Assembly: GCF_002252665.1 (NCBI RefSeq)
Contig: NZ_NQKZ01000004.1
Location: forward strand, 62,001-126,000
Reading direction: 5' to 3'
Length of the DNA: 64,000 nucleotides
Source: Synechococcus sp. 8F6
GTDB taxonomy: Bacteria > Cyanobacteriota > Cyanobacteriia > PCC-6307 > Cyanobiaceae
Made by a program: the position numbers and the translations under genes. The number at the start of each line of letters is the position of its first letter. Positions within the stretch are counted from its first letter, which is position 1. This document shows, one piece after another, positions 54,565-63,995 of this stretch. The notes beneath the pieces were generated by a model. It saw only the letters and a program-made list of their open reading frames with translations. It ran no database searches and had not been told where the DNA came from.

Positions 54565-57231
54565 ATGGCGGACCCCAGCGGACCCGGTGCTGGCTCACCG
54601 GGGGAGTCCGGCGGCAACGGCGATTCGCGGATCATCCAGACCGATCTGCGCAACGAGATGTCGCGCTCCTATCTGGAGTATGCGATGAGCGTGATCGTGG
54701 GTCGGGCCCTGCCCGATGCCCGCGACGGCCTCAAGCCGGTGCACCGGCGCATCCTTTATGCGATGTACGAGCTGGGCCTGACCAGCGACCGGCCTTACCG
54801 CAAATGCGCCCGTGTGGTGGGTGAGGTGCTCGGTAAGTACCACCCTCACGGCGACACGGCGGTGTACGACGCCCTGGTGCGGATGGCCCAGGACTTCAAC
54901 ATGCGCATGCCCCTGGTGAACGGGCATGGCAACTTCGGCTCGGTGGACGGCGACCCCCCGGCCGCCATGCGCTACACCGAGTCGCGGCTGCAGGCGCTCA
55001 CCACCGACAGCCTGCTCGAAGACATCGAAGCCGAGACGGTCGACTTCGCCGACAACTTCGACGGCTCCCAGCAGGAGCCGACCGTGATGCCAGCGCGGAT
55101 TCCGCAGCTGCTGCTCAACGGCTCCACCGGCATCGCCGTGGGGATGGCGACCAACATCCCGCCCCACAACCTCACCGAGCTGATCGACGGGATGCTGGCG
55201 CTGATCGCCAACCCCGAGATCGACGATCTCCAATTGATGGCGATCATCCCGGGGCCCGACTTCCCCACGGGGGGCCAGATCCTGGGCCGCCGCGGCATCC
55301 GCGAGACCTACACCACCGGTCGTGGTTCGGTGACGATGCGTGGCGTGGCCTCGATCGAAACGGTGGAGGTGAAGGGCCGCCCCGATCGCGATGCGGTGAT
55401 CATCACCGAGCTGCCGTTCCAGACCAACAAGGCCTCGCTGATTGAGCGGATCGCTGAGTTGGTGAACGACAAGAAGCTCGAGGGCATCGCCGACATCCGC
55501 GACGAATCCGACCGCGACGGCATGCGGATCGTGATCGAGCTGCGCCGCGACGCCTACCCCCAGGTGGTGCTGAACAACCTGTTCAAGCTCACCCCGCTGC
55601 AGAACAACTTCAGCGCCTACATGCTGGCGTTGGTGAAGTCGGAGCCGGTGCTGCTCACCCTGCGCAAAATGCTGCAGGTGTTTCTCGACTTCCGCGTCGA
55701 GACGATCGAGCGCCGCACCCGCTACTTCCTGCGCAAGGCGGAAGAGCGTGACCACATTCTGCTGGGTCTGCTGCTGGCCCTCGACCAGCTCGATCCGATC
55801 ATCGCCCTGATCCGGGCCGCCTCGGATGCGGCCACGGCCCGCCAGCAGTTGCAGGAGCGCCACGGCCTCAGCGAGATCCAGGCCGACGCCATCCTGCAGA
55901 TGCAGCTGCGCCGCCTCACCGCCCTGGAGGCCGACAAGATCCGGCTCGAGCACGAAGACCTCGTGGTCAAGATCGCCGACTACAAGGACATCCTGGCCAA
56001 CCGCGAGCGGGTGCTCACGATCATCACCGAGGAGCTCGGTGTGATTCGCAGCCGCTACCTCTCGCCCCGCCGCACCGAGATCCTGGATCTGGAGGGCGGC
56101 CTTGAAGACATCGACCTGATCGCCAACGAGCGCTCGGTGGTGCTGCTCACCGAGAACGGCTACCTCAAGCGGATGCCGGTGAGCGAATTCGAGGCCACCA
56201 GCCGCGGCACCCGCGGCAAGGCCGGCACCAAGAGCCAGGGTGAGGAGGCCGTGAAGCTGTTCATCAGCTGCAACGACCACGACAACCTGCTGCTCTTCTC
56301 GGATCGGGGTGTGGTGTACACCGTGCCGGCCTACCGGGTGCCGATCTGCAGCCGGGCCGCCAAGGGCACGCCGATCGTGCAGATGCTGCCGATTCCCCGC
56401 GAGGAGCAGATCACCTCGCTGCTGGCGGTGAGCGAATTCGCCGAAGATGCCGTGCTGGTGATGCTCACCAGTGGTGGCTATGTGAAGCGCACCAGGCTCT
56501 CGGCCTTCGCCAACATCCGCTCCAACGGCCTGATCGCCATCTCCCTGGAGGACGGCGACGCCCTCACCTGGGTGCGGCTGGCCCAGCCCGGCGACAGCGT
56601 GCTGATCGGCTCGCGCAACGCCATGACCATCCACTTCCGCCTCAGCGATGAGGAGTTGCGCCCCCTGGGCCGCACCGCCCGCGGGGTGCGCGCTATGAAC
56701 CTGCGTGCCGGCGATCAGCTGGTGAGCATGGATGTGATCCCGGCCGAGCTCGCCGACCAGGTGGCCAGCAGCGCCAGCGACGACGCTGACGCAGACGAGG
56801 GCGACGAAGTGGCGCCGAGCGAGGGTCCGTGGGTGCTGGTGGCCAGCGCCAGCGGCCTGGGCAAGCGGGTGCCGGTGAATCAGTTCCGGCTGCAGAAGCG
56901 GGCCGGCATGGGCCTGCGTTGCATGAAGTTCCGCCGCGCCGGCGACGTGCTGGTGGGCCTCAAGGTGCTCGGCGCCGGCGAGGAGCTGCTGCTGGTGAGC
57001 GAGAAGGGGGTGATCGTGCGCACCCAGGCCGATGCCATTCCCCAGCAGTCCCGCGCTGCCACCGGTGTGCGCCTGCAGAAGCTCGACTCCGGCGACCGCC
57101 TCACCGAAGTGGTGCTGGTGCCGCCCGCGCCGGAAGAGGAGGATGCTCCCACCCTTGAGGTGCCCGCTCTGGAGGGGGCCGAGGACCCGATTGATGCCGC
57201 GGTCAGCCCCGATACCGCCCCAGACGCCTGA
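54565..57231 (+). CDS. gyrA: DNA gyrase subunit A (type IIA topoisomerase)
   Basis: Breakage-reunion subunit of gyrase. The 888 residues contain [20 protein letters not shown], the quinolone region [20 protein letters not shown], and [10 protein letters not shown] with the catalytic Tyr137. The C-terminal beta-pinwheel has a GyrA-box variant SRGTRGKAG in place of the usual QRRGGKG, plus blade repeats to about 870, then an acidic tail. ATG 54565. If a second homologue exists elsewhere, this could be ParC, but length and the DNA-wrapping domain favour GyrA. The neighbour CARDB gene starts 17 bp later. Confidence 0.92.
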   Translation: MADPSGPGAGSPGESGGNGDSRIIQTDLRNEMSRSYLEYAMSVIVGRALPDARDGLKPVHRRILYAMYELGLTSDRPYRKCARVVGEVLGKYHPHGDTAVYDALVRMAQDFNMRMPLVNGHGNFGSVDGDPPAAMRYTESRLQALTTDSLLEDIEAETVDFADNFDGSQQEPTVMPARIPQLLLNGSTGIAVGMATNIPPHNLTELIDGMLALIANPEIDDLQLMAIIPGPDFPTGGQILGRRGIRETYTTGRGSVTMRGVASIETVEVKGRPDRDAVIITELPFQTNKASLIERIAELVNDKKLEGIADIRDESDRDGMRIVIELRRDAYPQVVLNNLFKLTPLQNNFSAYMLALVKSEPVLLTLRKMLQVFLDFRVETIERRTRYFLRKAEERDHILLGLLLALDQLDPIIALIRAASDAATARQQLQERHGLSEIQADAILQMQLRRLTALEADKIRLEHEDLVVKIADYKDILANRERVLTIITEELGVIRSRYLSPRRTEILDLEGGLEDIDLIANERSVVLLTENGYLKRMPVSEFEATSRGTRGKAGTKSQGEEAVKLFISCNDHDNLLLFSDRGVVYTVPAYRVPICSRAAKGTPIVQMLPIPREEQITSLLAVSEFAEDAVLVMLTSGGYVKRTRLSAFANIRSNGLIAISLEDGDALTWVRLAQPGDSVLIGSRNAMTIHFRLSDEELRPLGRTARGVRAMNLRAGDQLVSMDVIPAELADQVASSASDDADADEGDEVAPSEGPWVLVASASGLGKRVPVNQFRLQKRAGMGLRCMKFRRAGDVLVGLKVLGAGEELLLVSEKGVIVRTQADAIPQQSRAATGVRLQKLDSGDRLTEVVLVPPAPEEEDAPTLEVPALEGAEDPIDAAVSPDTAPDA

Positions 57232-57248
57232 GTCCCAGGCCTATCCCC

Positions 57249-58382
57249 ATGGCCGACTTCTGGATCGCTAACACCGTCCGCGATCTGATTCAGGGTGATG
57301 TGAATGAGCACCTGCCCCTGGAGCGCATTCCTCTCCAGGGTGACGTGCTCGGCCTGGGCACCACCACCAGCATCGACAACGGCGAGCTCACCTTCCTGCA
57401 GGATGCCGATGGCGCGGCAACCACGATCTGGAAATGCCAGGCCAGCGATGGCGGCATTCGGCCCTTGCGGCCTGGGGATGGCAGCAGCCACTTCCCCTAC
57501 GTGTGCTTCAGCGGTGATGCCACCGCCGTGCGCACGCCGGTGGATCTGGCCAGCCTGTGCGAGGTGCGGGGCCGGCCGTTGCAGGAGCTGGTGGCCGAGG
57601 CGATTGCCCAGCTGCGGCACCAGGGTCGGTTAGCGGAGGCGCCGATTTATGGCCTGCGCCTGGTGTCGCAGTGGGAGTCGCTGGTGATCACGGTGGCCTC
57701 GAAGCTGTGCATGGGGCAGCAGCGGCGCAACACCGCCATCGCCAGCAGTGCGGCCAGCGACGGCACCGCAGCGCGCAGCATCTACCAGCTGCTGCAGCAC
57801 TACCGGTTGGCTCCGGAGGATCCTGGGGATCCCAGCGATCCGATCCGCTTTCTGGGCCGCTCCCTGGAGTGGGATTGCTGCGGCTTCTTCGATACCGATC
57901 CGGCCTTGGGCCGGGTCACCATCCCCGACCCCCATGCCCATCTGCATCTGCACGGCTGCAGCACCGATCTGCGCTACGGCGGCCACCTGCACCACGAACA
58001 TCCCGGCACGCGGCTGGCCTCCCTGCAGCGGCTGGTGCTCTATCCCCTGCAGCACCTCCACCAGCTGGTGAGTGATCTGGCCATTGAGGCGCTGCACTTC
58101 CGCGATGGCAGCGCCCACTTCACCGTGGCCAACCGTGGTGCCATGGATGTGAGCGATGTGGGCGTTGCCGTGGTGGTCAACGACCGCTACAGCGGCCATC
58201 GCTATCTGCGGCTCCCCTGGCTGGCGGCCGGTGCCAGCGAAACCTTCAGCGTGCCCCTGCAGCTGCCCGCTGGGACCCATCGCCTCGTGGTGATCGCCGA
58301 TCCCGAGGGTCAGATCCTGGAGGAGGCCGCTCTCCAGCTCAACAATCGCGCCAGCCTCGACATCCACCTGCCCGATGTCTGA
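57249..58382 (+). CDS. Acetolactate-decarboxylase-like (BudA fold) protein fused to a CARDB-like domain
   Basis: I read two parts in the 377 residues. Residues about 25-265 match the alpha-acetolactate decarboxylase fold: GLGTTTSIDNGELTFLQDA (as in the DGEL motif), IYGLRLVSQWESLV, and HLHLHGCSTDLRYGGH, in which H233, H235 and H246 keep the exact HxH-x10-H spacing of the BudA zinc ligands. Residues about 280-377 form a CARDB-like Ig domain (FTVANRGAMDVSDVGVAVVV, then LPAGTHRLVVIADPEGQIL). No signal peptide. The 3' end overlaps crtL by 8 bp. Substrate unknown; it may not be acetolactate. Confidence 0.6.
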   Translation: MADFWIANTVRDLIQGDVNEHLPLERIPLQGDVLGLGTTTSIDNGELTFLQDADGAATTIWKCQASDGGIRPLRPGDGSSHFPYVCFSGDATAVRTPVDLASLCEVRGRPLQELVAEAIAQLRHQGRLAEAPIYGLRLVSQWESLVITVASKLCMGQQRRNTAIASSAASDGTAARSIYQLLQHYRLAPEDPGDPSDPIRFLGRSLEWDCCGFFDTDPALGRVTIPDPHAHLHLHGCSTDLRYGGHLHHEHPGTRLASLQRLVLYPLQHLHQLVSDLAIEALHFRDGSAHFTVANRGAMDVSDVGVAVVVNDRYSGHRYLRLPWLAAGASETFSVPLQLPAGTHRLVVIADPEGQILEEAALQLNNRASLDIHLPDV

Positions 58383-59661
58383 CGTGCCGGTTTCTGACGT
58401 GCTGGTGGTGGGTGGCGGCCCGGCGGCCCTGGCCATCGCCGCTGAGCTGGCGGAGCGCCAGCTGCAGGTGGCCGTGCTGGCCGCGGCTGATCCCCGCGAT
58501 CCCTGGCCCAACACCTACGGCATCTGGGGCGATGAGGTGGATGCCCTCGGCCTGGGCCATCTGCTGGAGCACCGCTGGAGCCACACCTGCAGCTACTTCG
58601 GCTCCGGCAGCAGTGATCCTGCCGATCCAGCCAACAGCCCCACCCGCCACGGCCGCGACTACGGCCTGTTCGACAAAACTCGGCTGCAGCAGTTCTGGCT
58701 GGGGCGCTGCGAGGCGGCTGGCGTGCAGTGGCTGCGGGGGTTGGCGCAGGAGCTGAGCCATGGGGGTGGCCGCAGTCGGCTCACCTGCACGGATGGCGCC
58801 GTGCTTGAGGCGCGGCTGGTGGTGGATGCCAGCGGCCACCAGGCGGTGTTTGTGCAGCGGCCCGACCGGGGGCCGGTGGCGGGGCAGGCGGCCTATGGCG
58901 TGGTGGGGCGCTTCTCGGCGCCGCCGGTGGAGCCGGGGCAATTCGTGCTGATGGATTACCGCGCCGATCACCTCAGCGCAGCGGAGCGGCAGGAGCCCCC
59001 CACCTTTCTCTATGCAATGGACCTGGGGGAGGGCCGCTTCTTCGTGGAGGAAACCTCGCTGGCCCTGGCGCCGCCCGTGCCCTACGACACGCTGCGCTCC
59101 CGGCTGCAGCGGAGGCTGGCCCATCGCGGCGTGGCGATCGAGCAGGTGGAGCACGAAGAGTTCTGCCTGTTTCCGATGAACCTGCCCCTGCCGGATCTCG
59201 ATCAACCGGTGTTGGGCTTCGGTGGGGCCGCGGCGATGGTGCATCCGGCCTCGGGCTACATGGTGGGGTCGCTGCTGCGCCGGGCTCCTGGGGTGGCGGA
59301 TGCGGTGGCGGCGGCGCTGGAGGCGGATCCCGCGGCTTCACCAGCCCAATTGGCCCAGGCGGGCTGGCAGGCGTTGTGGTCGTTGGAGCTGCGCCGCAAG
59401 CATGCGCTCTACCAATTCGGACTGGAGAAGCTGATGCGTTTCTCCGAGTCCCAGCTGCGGGCCCACTTCGCCACCTTCTTCGCCCTGCCCGATGCCCAGT
59501 GGTATGGCTTCCTGGCCAACACCGCCAGCGTTCCCGAATTGGTGGCGGCCATGGTGCGGTTGTTTGCCACCGCCCCCTGGAGCGTGAAGGCCGGCCTGAT
59601 GGCCATGCAGGGGCGGGAGCTGGCGCTGGGCCTGCGGCTGGCCTGGCCGGTGGGCAGCTGA
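58375..59661 (+). CDS. crtL: Lycopene beta-cyclase (CrtL type)
   Basis: FAD-dependent enzyme that forms the beta rings of beta-carotene. The 428 residues have DVLVVGGGPAALAIAAELAE (dinucleotide site), NTYGIWGDEVDALGLGHLLE, YAMDLGEGRFFVEETSLA and the C-terminal FGGAAAMVHPASGYMVGSLL, all of the CrtL/LcyB class. ATG 58375 overlaps the CARDB gene; its own stop shares its last base with the next start (TGATG). Confidence 0.94.
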   Translation: MSDVPVSDVLVVGGGPAALAIAAELAERQLQVAVLAAADPRDPWPNTYGIWGDEVDALGLGHLLEHRWSHTCSYFGSGSSDPADPANSPTRHGRDYGLFDKTRLQQFWLGRCEAAGVQWLRGLAQELSHGGGRSRLTCTDGAVLEARLVVDASGHQAVFVQRPDRGPVAGQAAYGVVGRFSAPPVEPGQFVLMDYRADHLSAAERQEPPTFLYAMDLGEGRFFVEETSLALAPPVPYDTLRSRLQRRLAHRGVAIEQVEHEEFCLFPMNLPLPDLDQPVLGFGGAAAMVHPASGYMVGSLLRRAPGVADAVAAALEADPAASPAQLAQAGWQALWSLELRRKHALYQFGLEKLMRFSESQLRAHFATFFALPDAQWYGFLANTASVPELVAAMVRLFATAPWSVKAGLMAMQGRELALGLRLAWPVGS

Positions 59662-61822
59662 TGGCTGCGCGCCGCACCCTGGGATCGCTCTGGCCGCGTT
59701 CAATCGGCAACCAGTGCCTGTTGATGCTGCCGCTGGGCGTGCTGGTGGGCCTGCTCTGGCCCCAGGCTGCCGAGGCGCTCGAGCCCCTCGGTCGGCTGTT
59801 TCTGCAGGCCTCCCAGATCGTTGTGATGCCGTTTTTGATCTGCGAGCTGGTGGTGGGCTTCGGCTCGTTGCAGCCGGGCATGCTGCGCAGCTTCGTGCGC
59901 TCCGGGCTGGTGGTGCTGCTGGGCCTGTGGTTCGCGGCGGGGGCAGTGGTGCTGCTGCTGCCGTGCTTCCTGCCGCCCCTGGTCACCTCCCAGTTTTTTC
60001 ACGCCGGGCTATTCGAGCGACCGCAGCCGGTCGATCTGCTGGGGGTGTATTTGCCCGACAACATCTTCAGCGGCCTAGCCGCAGACAATTTTCCCGCCGT
60101 GGTGCTGTTCAGCTCGGTGCTGGGGATGGTGCTCCAGAGCCTGGAGACCAAGGCCCGGCTGCTGGAGCCCCTGGAGGTGATCCGGCAGCTGTTTTCGGGG
60201 CTCAACCGCCTGGTGGCGCGGATCGTTCCCTTCGGCATCTTCGCGCTCACGGCCCTCAACACTGCTCGGCTCGACTGGCCGCAGCTGCTGCGCATCCAGG
60301 GTTTCTTCCAGCTCTCGATGCTCGGCTTCCTGCTGCTCACGATCCTGTGCGCCGGCATGCTGCTGGCCCTGGTGCCTCTGCCGGCGGGTCTGCTCTGGCG
60401 CGCGATCCGGGGGCCGCTGGTGCTCACCGCCAGCAGCGCCAACCTTCTGATTACGCTGCCGATGCTGGTGGAGAACCTGCGCCACGAACTGCCCGCCAGC
60501 CTCGATCCAGGCGGGCGCCAGCCCCAGGCCGCCGATGAACTGGCCCCGCTGGTGTCACTCGGCTATGCCCTGCCCACCCTGGGGCAGGTGGCGGCGCTCT
60601 GGTTCATCCCCTTCGCCGGCTGGTATGTGGATCAGCCGTTGAGCCCCGCCCAGAGCGCCAGGATGCTGCTCACGGCCATCCCGGCCGCCGTTTCCGGGCT
60701 GAAGGCGGTGATCCGCGAGGAGCTGCAGGCCCGCGGTCTGCCGCTTGATCTGCTCCAGCTGATCTACATCAACGGCGAGTGGCTCTACCGCTTTGAGAAG
60801 GTGCTGTCCCTCGAGGGGTTGGTGGTGCTGGCGGTGCTCGTCTATGCCCGGGCTGTGGGCCGCTGCCGCCTGCGGCCGCTGCCTCTGCTGGCGGCGCCTC
60901 TGCTGGCTGCTCTGTTTGCCTTGGGCGGCGGCCGCTTGGCCCGGGCCCAGCTGGCGCAGGCGCTCGAGGGCACCTACCGCAACGATCAGAAGCTGCTGGC
61001 CCTCGGATCTATCGACCAGCTCAAGCCGCCGCCTGCGCTGCAGCAGCTGCAGCCGGGGCCGGTGAGCCTGGCGGCGATCCTGCAGCGGCGGGTGCTGCGG
61101 GTGGGGGTTCGCTCTGACGGCATGCCCTGGGCGTATCGCAACGGCCGCGGAGAGCTGGTGGGCTACGACCTTGATCTGGTGTCAGCCCTGGCGCGTAGCC
61201 TCGGCGTGCGCCTGGAGGTGCGCGAGGCCGATCTGGAGAGCCTGGAACGCTGGCTGGATTCGGCCTGGATTGATCTGGCGGTGGGCGGCATCCAGACCAG
61301 CCCTCAGCGGGCCGTGCGCACCAGCTCAGCCAGGGCTACCAGCGGGTGCATCTGGCCCTGGTGGTGCCCGATGCCAAGGTGGCCCTGCTCCAGAACCTGC
61401 GCCAGCAGCGGTTGATGCGGCCGCTGCTGATTGCCGTTACCGATCCGCAGCTGCTCACCCCGGAGCTGCGCGATCAGCAGCGCCAGGAGCTGGCGGGCAC
61501 CCAGGGGCGCCTCAGCCTGCAGCTGCAGCCCCTGGTCAGCAAGGATTTGTTTTTCGGCGCTGATGGTCAGAGCCGTTTCGATGGCCTGCTCACCACCGCC
61601 GAGGGTGGCTCCTCCTGGGCGGTGCTGCACCCCCGCACCACCTTGATTGCCCCGTTCGAGGATCGCCTGGCCGGCGAGCTGGTCTGGGCGATCGCAGGTG
61701 ATGACGCTGCCCTGCGCCGCTACATCAACGCCTGGCTGGCGCGCGAGCAGGCCCGCGGACAGATGGAGGCGCTCTTCGATTACTGGGTGCGGCTCAGCCC
61801 GTCGGAGCGGACAGGGCGCTGA
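59661..61822 (+). pseudogene. Dicarboxylate/amino-acid:cation symporter fused to a family-3 solute-binding domain, frameshifted
   Basis: The first part (to about residue 430) is an SDF/GltP-type sodium:dicarboxylate symporter with eight or so membrane segments and the conserved serine-rich hairpin VLTASSANLLITLPM. After a further membrane helix a periplasmic binding domain begins: RRVLRVGVRSDGMPWAYRNG, then LVGYDLDLVSALARSLGVRL. In the frame of the start, coding sense is lost after RAVRTSS near 61321 and a stop comes at 61413-61415. The binding domain continues in another frame from SQGYQRVHLALVVPD to 61822. One missing C in the CC at 61321-61322 explains it (RTQLSQGYQRV if restored). Real mutation or sequencing error. 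Confidence 0.75.
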
Positions 61823-62015
61823 TGGCGTGCTGGCGGCACCGGGGTTGTCTATCCCAGCCATCACCCACCAGGTGATGCAGCAGCAGGCGTCTGCCCGCAG
61901 CCCAGGCAGTCCTGAGGCCCCGGCGGTGGGTTGGGTTGGCAGGCGTTGCAGCGCAGCCTGGCGGCGCTCGCATGTCTTTGCCAGCGCCAGGGCGCCGCTG
62001 TGATGCCGGCAAGTT

Positions 62016-62074
62016 GCGACTTTTTGCCAGCTTGTGATCAAAAAGTCGCGACTTTTTGCCACTAGCCACTAGTT
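62016..62074. promoter_or_regulatory. Palindrome and direct repeats before the DUF4143 ATPase gene
   Basis: AAAAAGTCGCGACTTTTT (62040-62057) is a perfect 18-bp palindrome. GCGACTTTTTGCCA occurs at 62016-62029 and again at 62048-62061, and CCACTAG follows twice (62059 and 62066). The cluster ends 7 bp before the ATG at 62082. Symmetry and position suggest an operator for autoregulation; the T-run also allows terminator activity for the gene upstream. Confidence 0.6.
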
Positions 62075-62081
62075 TGGTCGC

Positions 62082-63215
62082 ATGCAACGCTATCTCGAGG
62101 CCCAGCTTCGCCGTGATCTGGCCCGCAAGGCTGTTGTGCTGACGGGTGCCCGTCAGGTTGGCAAGACGACACTGGCCCGGCAGCTCATCGGGCAGGTCAG
62201 CTCGGCGAGCTACCTCAACTGGGACGTCCCCGCCGATCGTGCTGTGCTACTGCGGCAGTCATGGGATCCGCGGGCAGCTTTGGTGGTTCTCGACGAGATC
62301 CACAAGATGCCTGCGTGGAAGCCATGGCTCAAGGGGGTTATCGATGCCAAGCCTGCAGAGCAAGCGCTGCTGGTCACCGGCAGTGCCCGCATGGACACCT
62401 TTCGGCAATCGGGCGAGTCATTGGCCGGCCGTTATCTGCATCTGCACCTCGATCCCATTTCGGTGCGCGAATGGTGCACGCAGACCGGAGCTGGGCCCGA
62501 GCGGGCGCTGCTGCATCTGATCGAGCGCGGTGGCTTCCCCGAGCCTGCACTGGCTGAAAGTGCCGATGAAGCCAGGCGTTGGCGCCGTCAGTACGCCACT
62601 GACCTGATTCGTGAAGACGTGCTCGAGTTTTCACGCCTGCAGGAGATCAATGCGATGCGGGTGTTTGTGGAGCTGCTGCGCGAACGCGTGGGCTCGCCCC
62701 TGTCGCTGGCTTCCGTGGCCCGAGACCTGGCGGTGTCGCCCACCACCTTGAAGCGTTATCTGCAGATCCTGCAGGCGCTCCACGTGGTGATTCTGGTACA
62801 GCCCTGGCACCGCAACATTGCCCGCTCACTGCTGCAGGCCCCAAAGGTGTATTTCATCGATACCGGCATGGTGAAGGGTGATGAGGGCGTGCGTTTTGAG
62901 AATGCGGTCGCCGTCATGCTCTGCAAGCAGGTGCACTACCGCGGCGACACCACCGGCCGCGACGTCGGCCTTCACTACATCCGCACCAAGGATGGTGCCG
63001 AGGTTGATTTCTGCCTGAGTTGTGATGGTGCCCTCTACCAGCTGCTGGAGTGCAAGTTGTCAGACACCAGGCCCCATCGGGCCTTGGCACGCTTTGCAAC
63101 ACAATGCGTTGATGCCGAAGCGGTGCAATTGGTGCGCGATGCCAGACAGGTCGAACGGCGCGGAGTCATTGCGATCGAACCTGCTGCAGCCTGGTTGGCC
63201 CGCCTTGATGCCTGA
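62082..63215 (+). CDS. AAA ATPase with DUF4143 domain
   Basis: P-loop ATPase of the AAA_14/DUF4143 family, frequent in bacterial accessory regions and of unproven role. The 377 residues contain Walker A TGARQVGKTTLARQL (about 21-35), Walker B LVVLDEIHKM, sensor LVTGSARMD, a winged-helix-like middle (SLASVARDLAVSPTTLKRYL) and the DUF4143 part with FENAVAVML, YIRTKDGAEVDF and LLECKL, a nuclease-like core (E...D...ExK). ATG 62082. Preceded by a strong palindrome. Patchy distribution suggests horizontal acquisition. Confidence 0.88.
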   Translation: MQRYLEAQLRRDLARKAVVLTGARQVGKTTLARQLIGQVSSASYLNWDVPADRAVLLRQSWDPRAALVVLDEIHKMPAWKPWLKGVIDAKPAEQALLVTGSARMDTFRQSGESLAGRYLHLHLDPISVREWCTQTGAGPERALLHLIERGGFPEPALAESADEARRWRRQYATDLIREDVLEFSRLQEINAMRVFVELLRERVGSPLSLASVARDLAVSPTTLKRYLQILQALHVVILVQPWHRNIARSLLQAPKVYFIDTGMVKGDEGVRFENAVAVMLCKQVHYRGDTTGRDVGLHYIRTKDGAEVDFCLSCDGALYQLLECKLSDTRPHRALARFATQCVDAEAVQLVRDARQVERRGVIAIEPAAAWLARLDA

Positions 63216-63224
63216 TCGGAGCGC

Positions 63225-63380
63225 ATGACCGCCTTGCTCGGGCCCGCCGCCCTGGTTGCCCGCCTGCAGGCCGGCGAAGCGGTGCTGCTCCCGCCCGACA
63301 AGCCCCTATTCTTGATGGGGGCCGACCTGGCCCAGCTGCAGCAGCCTCGGGCTGCGGCTGCCCGCCTGCTCGATGGCCCA
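63225..63380 (+). pseudogene. Remnant of tsaC/sua5 (threonylcarbamoyl-AMP synthase)
   Basis: LVARLQAGEAVLLP is followed directly by PDKPLFLMGADLAQL. In TsaC/Sua5 proteins the first is the start of the fold before the PTDT motif and the second is the KxRPxDKPLxLMG motif, normally about 25 residues later. The piece between seems deleted, and everything after about residue 50 is replaced by the low-GC GNAT region. It stays in frame with the GNAT. Confidence 0.5.
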
Positions 63381-63995
63381 CTAGTTGCTGGCCAAAAACA
63401 ACTTACTGAAATCCAATTAAGCTCAGGGAATCGCATCGCCAACATCATGAATCGAGCTGAAAGTAGTCCCGTTGAGCTGATGCTCGCTGATTTTGATAAG
63501 CCTGAGCATCGGCATATCGTCTTGGTTTTAACCAGTGACTACTTTGCGTGGATGAACGGTGAGATTCAGCAGGCGATGGGCTGTTCCATCCCAGAGCTAG
63601 TTGGCATGGAGCTGGAGCCGTATATCGACTCAGTCATGGTGAGCGTCTGCCGCAGCACCCCTCCTGAAAGTGTGTTCTATTTCGCCACAATCCACGGTCG
63701 GTCCGTTGGCATGGGTGGATTGCGCCGTCTACCCGACGGCAGTGCCGAAGTGGTTCGAATTTATACGAGACCCGAATATCGTGGATGTGGCATCGGCACA
63801 ATGGTGTTGCAGCAGCTGATCAGCGAGGCGCGCCGCTTTGGCTACGCCATGCTCAAGTTGGATACCGGTGTGTTCATGAAGGCGGCCCAGTCCATCTACA
63901 AGGCAGCAGGCTTCGTGGAGATTGAGCCTTATCAGGGGGCAGAGCCTCCAGCAACAGTTCACGCTATCTGGCTGTTCATGCAGAAAACGCTCTGA
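63225..63995 (+). CDS. GNAT acetyltransferase with a foreign N-terminal segment
   Basis: The C-terminal part is a GNAT N-acetyltransferase: motif A is VRIYTRPEYRGCGIGTMVLQ, preceded by FYFATIHGRSVGMGGLRRL and followed by FMKAAQSIYKAAGFVEIEPY. Residues 1-60 read instead like a piece of TsaC/Sua5. A start at ATG 63447 (MNRAESSPVELM) would give a complete 182-residue GNAT alone; no ribosome site is visible for it. From about 63380 the DNA is much less GC-rich than elsewhere in the window, a sign of transfer. 256 residues from ATG 63225. Confidence 0.75.
   Translation: MTALLGPAALVARLQAGEAVLLPPDKPLFLMGADLAQLQQPRAAAARLLDGPLVAGQKQLTEIQLSSGNRIANIMNRAESSPVELMLADFDKPEHRHIVLVLTSDYFAWMNGEIQQAMGCSIPELVGMELEPYIDSVMVSVCRSTPPESVFYFATIHGRSVGMGGLRRLPDGSAEVVRIYTRPEYRGCGIGTMVLQQLISEARRFGYAMLKLDTGVFMKAAQSIYKAAGFVEIEPYQGAEPPATVHAIWLFMQKTL

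Noticed and set aside
55565-55590. CTGAACAACCTGTTCAAG in gyrA as another GTTGAAC repeat
   Set aside because: It encodes the conserved [10 protein letters not shown] of GyrA and is not in tandem.
54595-56634. 679-codon open frame antisense to gyrA
   Set aside because: Stop-free only because of GC and codon bias; content mirrors gyrA codons and shows no domain.
61823-62015. Possible short gene between the frameshifted transporter and the DUF4143 gene
   Set aside because: Frames here give low-complexity Arg/Pro/Ala sequences without start signals or recognisable features.
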